In this document: positions 1 to 5,119 of the stretch, piece by piece
Layout of the letters: each line of letters starts with the position of its first letter
Numbering within the stretch: the first letter of the stretch is position 1
Position numbers and translations under genes: made by a program
The notes under the pieces: generated by a model
Told to the model about the DNA's origin: nothing
What the model saw: the letters and a program-made list of their open reading frames with translations, nothing else
Databases searched by the model: none
Source: Nocardioides sp.
GTDB taxonomy: Bacteria; Actinomycetota; Actinomycetes; Propionibacteriales; Nocardioidaceae
Assembly (NCBI GenBank): GCA_021731205.1
Contig: JAKFXV010000192.1
Location: 1 to 7,174, forward strand
Direction: 5' to 3'
Length of the DNA stretch: 7,174 bases

Positions 1-170
1 GGGCCGGTTCCTCGGCGGAACTTCCAGTCCGTTGGGTTGACCCCGGCCACGCGGAGGCGGACGCGAACCTGACCCGGTCCGACCTCGGGCGCCGGCTGTT
101 CGACCAGCGACAGCACGTCGGGATCACCGGTGTGGGTGTAGATGACGGCGCGCCCACGATCGATGGACAT
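1..170 (-). CDS. Medium-chain NAD(P)H:quinone oxidoreductase-like protein, N-terminal fragment (runs off left edge)
   Basis: The reverse strand reads open from an ATG at 170 to the window edge, giving 56 residues with no stop. It starts MSIDRGRAVIYTHTGDPDVL and contains VRLRVAGVNPTDWK near residues 37-50. This is the characteristic start of the GroES-like domain of zinc-independent medium-chain dehydrogenase/reductases of the quinone oxidoreductase type: a first beta strand RAVIY, a P-rich turn, then GVNPTDWK, where zinc-dependent alcohol dehydrogenases carry a catalytic Cys. Members are soluble NADPH-dependent reductases of quinones or enones; the substrate cannot be told from this fragment. 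A GAGGG Shine-Dalgarno sequence (plus-strand 175-179) lies four bases before the ATG and fixes the start. The gene follows the tpx stop by only 20 bases in the same direction, so the two may be co-transcribed. The Rossmann cofactor domain lies outside the window. Confidence 0.85.
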   Translation of the reverse strand, partial: MSIDRGRAVIYTHTGDPDVLSLVEQPAPEVGPGQVRVRLRVAGVNPTDWKFRRGTG

Positions 171-174
171 GTGA

Positions 175-179
175 CCCTC
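175..179 (-). promoter_or_regulatory. Ribosome binding site of the quinone oxidoreductase-like gene
   Basis: GAGGG on the minus strand, four bases before the ATG at 170. It is the clearest Shine-Dalgarno sequence in the window and supports that start over any other in-frame codon. Confidence 0.6.
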
Positions 180-190
180 AGATAGTGCGT

Positions 191-682
191 TCAGCTGAGA
201 GCGGCGACAGCGGCGTCGAAGTCCGGGAGCTCCGGGATCGGCGACACCACTTCGGTGTACAGGACAGTGCCGTCGGTGTCGAGGATGATCACACAGCGGG
301 TCAGCAACCCCTCGAACTTGCCGTCGATCAGCTGGACGCCGTAGTCGCGCCCGAAGCTCGACCGGAAGCTCGTTGCGACCCGGACGTTGGCGATGCCCTC
401 GGCGCCGCAGAATCGGCCGATGGCCCAGGGCAGGTCCATCGACACGCAGATGATCTCGGTGTTGTCGAGACCGGCCGCCAGTTCGTTGAATCGGCGCACA
501 CTCGCAGAGCAGGTGCCGGTATCGACACTGGGGAAGATGTTGAGCAGCGTGCGCTTGCCCGGTTCCCGGGTGACCGTGTCGAAGTTCGCGTCGACGAGGC
601 TGAACTCTGGGGCCGTGGAGCCGATCGCCGGGAGATCCGCGTTGGTGTGGACGGTGGCGTCGCCGAGGATGGTGGTAGGCAT
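191..682 (-). CDS. tpx: Thiol peroxidase Tpx (atypical 2-Cys peroxiredoxin)
   Basis: The 163-residue protein is close to the usual length of about 165-168 for this family. It reduces hydrogen peroxide and organic hydroperoxides in the cytoplasm using thioredoxin. The peroxidatic site is the PxxxTxxC motif P51-SVD-T55-GT-C58, and the resolving cysteine is C92 in RFCGAEG. The 34-residue spacing between the two cysteines equals that of E. coli Tpx (C61/C95). Other family hallmarks are LNIFPSVDTG (47-56), SMDLPWAIGRF (81-91), the active-site Arg R129 and a C-terminal PDFDAAVAAL. The start ATG at 682 has no good Shine-Dalgarno sequence. A TAAGAA hexamer seven bases upstream (plus-strand 690-695) could be a poor -10 box for a leaderless transcript, but this is weak. 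The oxidoreductase gene lies 20 bases downstream in the same direction. The gene is intact, and function is confident from the motifs. Confidence 0.97.
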   Translation of the reverse strand: MPTTILGDATVHTNADLPAIGSTAPEFSLVDANFDTVTREPGKRTLLNIFPSVDTGTCSASVRRFNELAAGLDNTEIICVSMDLPWAIGRFCGAEGIANVRVATSFRSSFGRDYGVQLIDGKFEGLLTRCVIILDTDGTVLYTEVVSPIPELPDFDAAVAALS

Positions 683-787
683 GGAGAGGTTCTTAGCAGA
701 CCGGCCCGGTTCACACCCGGTGGCTGGACGCGGGCCGGTGCCGAGTCCACCTGGGTCGCAATACCGGTCGCCGGTCTAGACGCGCTT

Positions 788-814
788 TCCACATTCGGGG
801 GCCGAAAGTGTGGA
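788..814. repeat. Bulged hairpin / inverted repeat
   Basis: The left arm TCCACATTCGG (788-798) pairs with CCGAA (802-806) plus TGTGGA (809-814). This gives 11 base pairs, a three-base loop (799-801) and a two-base AG bulge (807-808). No T-run follows on either strand, so a classic terminator is unlikely. It includes the first two hexamers of the 21-bp array. Confidence 0.5.
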
Positions 815-856
815 GAATCGACGTCCGCCTGTGGACGGCGCGGCCCACCCTGTGGA
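788..856. promoter_or_regulatory. Array of four TGTGGA/TCCACA hexamers on a 21-bp grid (DnaA-box-like cluster or operator)
   Basis: TCCACA at 788-793 and TGTGGA at 809-814, 830-835 and 851-856 have centres exactly 21 bp apart, i.e. two helical turns, so all lie on one face of the DNA. The first copy is inverted relative to the other three. A one-mismatch copy, TCCACC at 746-751, is also on the grid, two steps (42 bp) further left. Extended to nine bases and read as DnaA boxes, they are CTTTCCACA, TTCTCCACA, CCGTCCACA and TCCTCCACA, against the E. coli consensus TTATCCACA or the actinobacterial TTGTCCACA. All keep the core TCCACA; the second differs from TTATCCACA at one base. Binding by DnaA or by another repeat-binding regulator of tpx and/or plsC is an inference. 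Confidence 0.45.
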
Positions 857-942
857 GGAGCCGGTCGGGCGACGAAATCGTCGCAGAAATCGCGTCCAAT
901 CTCGCTCGCAGGCCTTGCGCCGACCCCGTCCGGGGGCATAGA

Positions 943-989
943 ACTTCCCTCACGCACTTCTTCGGAAGTCGCGGGATCGGTCGAAGAAG
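943..989. repeat. Overlapping inverted repeats with a UUCG-loop hairpin
   Basis: Three pairings share this stretch. ACTTC (956-960) with GAAGT (965-969) closes a C(TTCG)G tetraloop, an unusually stable RNA loop. ACTTCC (943-948) can pair with GGAAGT (964-969). CTTCTTCG (957-964) is an exact inverted match to CGAAGAAG (982-989). They are mutually exclusive. No function can be assigned. Confidence 0.35.
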
Positions 990-1094
990 AAGGTCCAGCC
1001 GGCGGGGCAACTCGCCGAGGCGGCAGGGTGACGGAGCCGCCGGGCCGGACGAGTCGGCAGATCGACCGGAAGCGTCACCGAGATCCGGTCACCC

Positions 1095-1131
1095 GAAGGG
1101 CCCGTGGAACTCATACTTCCAGGGGCCCTTC
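1095..1131. terminator. Strong GC-rich hairpin, possible terminator or insulator
   Basis: GAAGGGCCC (1095-1103) pairs perfectly with GGGCCCTTC (1123-1131). After a G/G mismatch (1104/1122) the inner arms TGGAA (1105-1109) and TTCCA (1117-1121) pair, leaving the seven-base loop CTCATAC. That is 14 base pairs in 37 bases, the strongest fold seen in the window. It lacks a downstream T-run on either strand, which is common for terminators in GC-rich actinobacteria. No obvious gene ends into it on either side, so it may instead separate the divergent transcription units or lie in the plsC leader. Confidence 0.45.
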
Positions 1132-1154
1132 ACCCTTTCCAGGCACCCTTTCCC

Positions 1155-1173
1155 GGCCCGCCATTCCCGGGCC
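1155..1173 (+). repeat. Small hairpin in the plsC leader
   Basis: GGCCCG (1155-1160) pairs with CGGGCC (1168-1173) around a seven-base loop. A pyrimidine tract containing TTTT (1184-1187) follows, about 10 bases after the stem. It could act as a weak terminator or attenuator before plsC, but the spacing is poor for that. Confidence 0.3.
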
Positions 1174-1194
1174 CCTTGCCCCCTTTTCCCAGCC

Positions 1195-1201
1195 GGGTGG
1201 G
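1195..1201 (+). promoter_or_regulatory. Probable weak ribosome binding site of plsC
   Basis: GGGTGGG five bases before the ATG at 1207. It favours 1207 over the second in-frame ATG at 1216, which would be 14 bases away. Confidence 0.4.
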
Positions 1202-1206
1202 CAACA

Positions 1207-1884
1207 ATGGCGACCATGATCTATGGGGTGGCCAAACACGTCATCCCACCGGTCTTCAAAGCCGTCTGGCGACCAGACGTGACCGGCCTCCACCACGTGC
1301 CCAAGACCGGCGGGGTGATCCTCGCCAGCAACCACCTGAGCTTCGCGGACAGCATCGTCATCCCCGTTGTGGTGCCGCGCAAAGTCGTGTTCCTGGCCAA
1401 GCAGAGCTACTTCACCGGCACCGGAGTCAAGGGAGCCATGGTGCGCTGGTGGTTCGAAGGAATCGGGATGTTGCCCGTCGACCGCGATGACGCCCACGCG
1501 GCGATGGACAGCCTCGACACCGCCCTCGACGTCTTGGATCGTGGCGAGGCCTTCGGGATCTACCCCGAGGGCACCCGGTCCCGAGACGGCAGGTTGTACC
1601 GCGGCCGGACGGGAGTGGCGCATCTCGCGCTGACCGCCGGCGTGCCCGTCGTACCCGTGGGGTTGCAGGGCACCGAGCATCTGCAGCCGGTGGGTACCCG
1701 GTTTCCCCGTCCGGTCAAGGTGAGGTTGAACTTCGGTCCGCCGATCGACTTCACCGGTCGCTTCGACGGGGTGCCTCCCGGGCGCGCGCGACGGGAGGCG
1801 ACAGACCAGATCATGGGGGCGATCCAACTGCTGAGTGGGCAGGAACAGGCCGGGGTCTACAACGACCGACCCCCCGACTCCTGA
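1207..1884 (+). CDS. plsC: 1-acyl-sn-glycerol-3-phosphate acyltransferase (PlsC family)
   Basis: A 225-residue acyltransferase with all four conserved blocks of the family. Block I is N42-H-L-S-F-A-D48, the HX4D catalytic dyad H43/D48. Block II is G87-MLPVDR93. Block III is Y119-PEGTRS125, which binds the glycerophosphate. Block IV is G146-VPVVPVGL. The family transfers an acyl chain from acyl-ACP or acyl-CoA to lysophosphatidic acid at the inner membrane face, making phosphatidic acid; the exact acceptor cannot be proven, and lysophospholipid or lipid-A-like acceptors occur in relatives. There is no signal peptide; the N-terminal stretch MIYGVAKHVIPPVFKAVW is only mildly hydrophobic. The ATG at 1207 is preferred because GGGTGGG (1195-1201) lies five bases upstream; the ATG at 1216 is the alternative. 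The frame is open upstream to about 808, but that part does not look like protein. adnA begins 40 bases downstream, so co-transcription is likely. Confidence 0.93.
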   Translation: MATMIYGVAKHVIPPVFKAVWRPDVTGLHHVPKTGGVILASNHLSFADSIVIPVVVPRKVVFLAKQSYFTGTGVKGAMVRWWFEGIGMLPVDRDDAHAAMDSLDTALDVLDRGEAFGIYPEGTRSRDGRLYRGRTGVAHLALTAGVPVVPVGLQGTEHLQPVGTRFPRPVKVRLNFGPPIDFTGRFDGVPPGRARREATDQIMGAIQLLSGQEQAGVYNDRPPDS

Positions 1885-1924
1885 GGCGGCGGGAGGTGTC
1901 GGCGTTGGCTGGTTGGCTGCTGCC

Positions 1925-4900
1925 ATGACCTTGGACCACGCGCAGCGTCGCGTGCTCGAACATCCGTCGGGTCCGCTCCTGGTGCTGGCCGGCCCAGGCA
2001 CCGGGAAGACCACCACGCTCGTGGAGTCGATGGTCGAACGCATCGACGGACGTGGGGCGGACCCTGAGTCGGTTCTCGCGCTGACGTTCTCACGTAAGGC
2101 CGCCGAGCAGCTGCGAGATCGGGTGGCGGCGCGCCTGGGTCGCACCACGCAGACCATGATGTGCGCCACCTTCCACTCCTTCGCTTTCGCCCTGGTCCGG
2201 GCCCACTCGCCGGCCGAGTCGTACGCCGCGCCGCTGCGCTTGCTGTCGGCCGCCGAGCAGGACGTCATCGTCCGCGAACTGTTGGCCCGAGGCGAGCAGT
2301 CCGTGACCGATCAGGTGGCGTGGCCGACCGAACTGGCCGCCGCCGTGGGCACCCGTGGCTTTGCGACGGAGCTGGCCGCGGTCCTGGCGCGCACCCAGGA
2401 GAAGGGGTTGGGGTTCGAGCGGCTGCGCCGGCTGGCTCGGGAGGCCGGGCGGCCGGAGCTGCACGCGGCGGCGGACTTCATGGCGCAGTACGACGCGGTG
2501 CTGGCCGAGCAGAACCTGCTCGACTATCCAGGCCTGATCGCCCAGGCCGTGAGCCTGCTGCAAGACCGCGACAACCCCGCCCGCGAGGTGCTGCGGGCGC
2601 GCTTCGCACACGTATTCGTCGACGAGTATCAAGACACCGACCCGAGCCAGGTCGCCCTGCTGAAAGCGATCGCCGGAGACGGCCGCAACCTCGTGGCCGT
2701 GGGCGATCCGCACCAGTCGATCTACGGCTTCCGCGGCGCCGAGGCGCGAGGGATCCTCCAGTTCTCAGACGTCTTCCGAACCCCGGCGGGCCGGCCGGCT
2801 CCGGTGATCGCGCTCGGCACGACGCGTCGCTTCGGAGAGAGGATCCAGATCGCCGCCTCGCGCGTCGCGGCGCGGCTGCCGTTGCCCGGCACCATCCCCG
2901 AGCAGGCGCGTGCAGAGTTCTCCAACCCGCAGTGTGCGCCGGGGACCCCGGCCGGCCGGGTGGAGGTCATGACGTTCGACACCGAGCGGGCCGAGGGCGA
3001 GCACGTCGCCGATCTGTTGCGCCGCGCGCACCTCGAGGACGGCGTCCCGTGGTCCCAGATGGCGGTGCTGGTGCGTTCCGGGCGAACCACCCTTCCCGGC
3101 GTACGCCGCGTGCTCGCGGCCGCGGGAGTGCCGCTCGAGGTGGCTGCCGACGAGTTGCCGTTGGTGCGCGAACCGGCCGTGGCGGTCCTTCTCGACGCCC
3201 TCCGGGCGGTCGTGAGTGGCGCCGACTGGCTCGACGTCGATCGGGCCCACACCCTGGTGACCTCACCGCTCGTGGGTCTCGACGCCGCGGAGGTGCGTGG
3301 ACTCGCCCGAGCCCTGCGCGTCCGCGAGAAGGCCATGGCCGTCGGCGCCGAGCGGGATCCGCTCTCCTCCGGCGAACTCGTGCGTCGTGCCGTGCTCGAC
3401 TCCGATGGGTTGGTCGACGTGGACCTGCCGGCCGCACGACGGGTCGCAGCCGTGGGGCGGCTGTTGCGTTCCGTTGCCCAGGCGCTCGAGCAGGGCGGAA
3501 CGGTGGAGGAGGTGCTCTGGGAGCTCTGGTCGGGCACCGCGTGGCCCGTGCGGCTGCGCGGAGCGGTGGATCGGGGGGGCGCAGCGGGGCGCCGGGCGCA
3601 TCGCGACCTGGACGCGGTGTGCGCCTTGTTCGAGGCGGCGGCCCGGGCGGAGTCGCGACGTGGACACACCGGCGTCCGCCCCTTCCTCGACCAGTTGGCG
3701 GCACAGGAGATCCCGGCCGACACGCTGGCCGAGCGAGGGCTCCGCGGCGACGCGGTCCGCCTGCTGACCGCCCACCGAGCCAAGGGCCTGGAGTGGCGGC
3801 TGGTCGTCGTCATGCACGTCCAAGAGGACCTGTGGCCGGCGCCGGGTCGCCGCTCCACGTTGCTGAAGGCAGATCAGATCGGGCATCGGGAGCTGCAACC
3901 ACCGCCGACGACCCGAGAGCTGCTCGCCGAGGAGCGTCGCCTCTTCTACGTCGCCTGCACGCGGGCACGCGAACGGCTGATCTGCACCGCAGTCGCGTCG
4001 GCAGACGAGGACGGCGAGCAGCCCAGTCGGTTCCTGGCGGAGCTGGAGGTGCCACCGGTCTCGGTGACGGGGCGACCCCCGCGACCGCTGTCGATCCCCG
4101 GCGTCGTGGCGACCCTGCGCCGGGTCGCGTGTGACGACGCTGCGCCGCCCGCGTTGCGTCAGGCCGCCGCGCGCCGGCTGGCGAAGCTGGCCGCCGAACG
4201 GCTCGACGGTCGGGCACTCGCGCCGGCGGCGGACCCCGCCAGTTGGTGGGGCACCCGGGCCTGGTCGGCTGCTGACGCGCCGATCCGCCCGGACACCGAG
4301 CCGGTCGCCCTGTCGGCCAGCGCGTTGACCGGACTGATCGAGTGCCCCGCCCGATGGTTCCTCGAACGCGAGGCGGGGGGTGCCCAGCGGGCCACACAAT
4401 CGAGCGGCTTCGGCAACGTCGTCCATGCGATCGCGGATCGAATCGGGCGGGGCGAGGTGGTGGTCGCTGCAGGCGGCGACCACGCTCAGACCGTCGCGGA
4501 GCTGATGACCGAGGTCGACCGGGTGTGGGGGCAGTTGCCGTTCCGCACGCCCTGGTCCGCCGAACAGGAGCGGAGTCAGGTGGCGGGAGCGCTGACCCGT
4601 TTCCTGCAGTGGCATACGCGTCCCGAGGGGCGCCGCCTGCTCGCCACCGAACATCACTTCGAGGCCCGAGTGGTCCTGCCAGATGGCGCCGAGGTGCTGC
4701 TGACCGGATTCGCCGATCGGCTCGAGGTCGACGCCGACGGCCGCATCGTCGTGATCGACCTCAAGACGGGCAAGTATCCCCCGACCGAACAGGAGGTCGC
4801 CCGCCATCCGCAGCTCGGGCTCTATCAGCTGGCGGTGGAGTCCGGCGGCGTCGACGAGCTGGTGTCGCCCGAACCGGCCTTCTCCGGCGGTGCCGAGCTG

Positions 4901-5119
4901 TGGCAGCTGCGCCGCGAACCCGGCGCCCCCGTGAAGGTGCAGCGACAAGACGTACAGGTGCCCGACGAGTCCGGCAGCCGCCCGATCGAGATCCAACTGA
5001 TGACCGCGGTCGCTGCCATCCGCGACGAGTCCTTCCCCGCGCGTCCAGGCGAGCAGTGCCAGCACTGCGACCTCGTGCCGCTCTGTCCCGCCCACACGGC
5101 CGGGACGGTGCTGTCGTGA
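1925..5119 (+). CDS. adnA: AdnA-type ATP-dependent helicase-nuclease subunit (UvrD motor + RecB-like Fe-S nuclease)
   Basis: A complete 1064-residue protein, close to mycobacterial AdnA in length and design. The N-terminal superfamily 1 motor has a Q-motif region (DHAQRRVLEH), Walker A G23-PGTGK28-T29, motif Ia L53-TFSRK58, Walker B D233-EYQD237, motif III G260-DPHQSIYGFRG, motif IV region TTR301-R302, motif V L613-LTAHRAKGLEW624 and motif VI Y675-VACTRARER684 with R680 as likely arginine finger. The C-terminal nuclease has G928-FADR932, V943-IDLKTGK950 (D945 and K947 catalytic) and Q963-LGLYQ968. C807, C1045, C1048 and C1054 match the one-plus-three cysteine layout of the AddB/Cas4 4Fe-4S nuclease type. 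With AdnB it unwinds and resects double-strand breaks. All motifs look intact. The start is uncertain: an in-frame GTG at 1835 would add 30 low-complexity residues overlapping plsC, and a TTG lies at 1913. The ATG at 1925 fits the family N-terminus best, although the nearest GGGAGG (1891-1896) is far upstream. Confidence 0.92.
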   Translation: MTLDHAQRRVLEHPSGPLLVLAGPGTGKTTTLVESMVERIDGRGADPESVLALTFSRKAAEQLRDRVAARLGRTTQTMMCATFHSFAFALVRAHSPAESYAAPLRLLSAAEQDVIVRELLARGEQSVTDQVAWPTELAAAVGTRGFATELAAVLARTQEKGLGFERLRRLAREAGRPELHAAADFMAQYDAVLAEQNLLDYPGLIAQAVSLLQDRDNPAREVLRARFAHVFVDEYQDTDPSQVALLKAIAGDGRNLVAVGDPHQSIYGFRGAEARGILQFSDVFRTPAGRPAPVIALGTTRRFGERIQIAASRVAARLPLPGTIPEQARAEFSNPQCAPGTPAGRVEVMTFDTERAEGEHVADLLRRAHLEDGVPWSQMAVLVRSGRTTLPGVRRVLAAAGVPLEVAADELPLVREPAVAVLLDALRAVVSGADWLDVDRAHTLVTSPLVGLDAAEVRGLARALRVREKAMAVGAERDPLSSGELVRRAVLDSDGLVDVDLPAARRVAAVGRLLRSVAQALEQGGTVEEVLWELWSGTAWPVRLRGAVDRGGAAGRRAHRDLDAVCALFEAAARAESRRGHTGVRPFLDQLAAQEIPADTLAERGLRGDAVRLLTAHRAKGLEWRLVVVMHVQEDLWPAPGRRSTLLKADQIGHRELQPPPTTRELLAEERRLFYVACTRARERLICTAVASADEDGEQPSRFLAELEVPPVSVTGRPPRPLSIPGVVATLRRVACDDAAPPALRQAAARRLAKLAAERLDGRALAPAADPASWWGTRAWSAADAPIRPDTEPVALSASALTGLIECPARWFLEREAGGAQRATQSSGFGNVVHAIADRIGRGEVVVAAGGDHAQTVAELMTEVDRVWGQLPFRTPWSAEQERSQVAGALTRFLQWHTRPEGRRLLATEHHFEARVVLPDGAEVLLTGFADRLEVDADGRIVVIDLKTGKYPPTEQEVARHPQLGLYQLAVESGGVDELVSPEPAFSGGAELWQLRREPGAPVKVQRQDVQVPDESGSRPIEIQLMTAVAAIRDESFPARPGEQCQHCDLVPLCPAHTAGTVLS
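5102..5108 (+). promoter_or_regulatory. Probable ribosome binding site of adnB
   Basis: GGGACGG inside the 3' end of adnA, seven bases before the GTG at 5116. It supports the GTG start that overlaps the adnA stop. Confidence 0.45.

Larger units (their letters stand above)
683..1206. other. 524-base divergent intergenic region between tpx and plsC
   Basis: No convincing gene was found here on either strand. The open frames are long only because the DNA is GC-rich; their translations are Arg/Pro/Ser-rich and resemble no family I recognise. The region must hold the divergent promoters of tpx (minus) and plsC (plus), but neither has a clear -35/-10 pair. It contains a phased TGTGGA hexamer array (788-856), a bulged hairpin (788-814), overlapping inverted repeats near 943-989, a strong hairpin (1095-1131), a small hairpin (1155-1173) and a C/T-rich leader running to the plsC start. 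A structured non-coding RNA is possible, but I saw no hallmark of RNase P RNA, tmRNA or SRP RNA and found no tRNA. Confidence 0.7.

Noticed and set aside
690..695. TAAGAA as a -10 box for leaderless tpx mRNA (minus strand)
   Set aside because: The position is right, but the match to TANNNT is poor and no -35 partner is seen at normal spacing; not listed as a promoter.
711..1010. Minus-strand 99-residue frame in the tpx-plsC gap
   Set aside because: No family resemblance, Arg-rich throughout, no ribosome binding site, and it covers the hexamer array. It cannot be excluded fully, but nothing supports it.
1105..1121. Possible LexA/SOS box controlling plsC-adnAB
   Set aside because: TGGAACTCATACTTCCA is palindromic at its ends but does not match GAAC-N4-GTTC; it is explained as the inner stem of the 1095-1131 hairpin. 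No better SOS box was seen upstream of adnA.
808..1206. N-terminal extension of plsC upstream to 808
   Set aside because: The frame is open, but the translation is Arg/Ser/Pro-rich and unlike any acyltransferase N-terminus; the family start fits 1207 or 1216.
683..1206. Known structured RNA (RNase P RNA, tmRNA, SRP RNA) or tRNA in the gap
   Set aside because: No conserved core sequences, no tRNA-like T-arm and no CCA end could be found.
185..1219. Long plus-strand open frame antisense to tpx and through the intergenic region
   Set aside because: It overlaps tpx on the opposite strand, and its translation is Arg/Gly/Pro-rich with no recognisable motif; such shadow frames are expected in GC-rich DNA.
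3263..5095. 610-residue minus-strand frame antisense to adnA
   Set aside because: The plus strand carries all the helicase and nuclease motifs across this stretch; the antisense frame has none.
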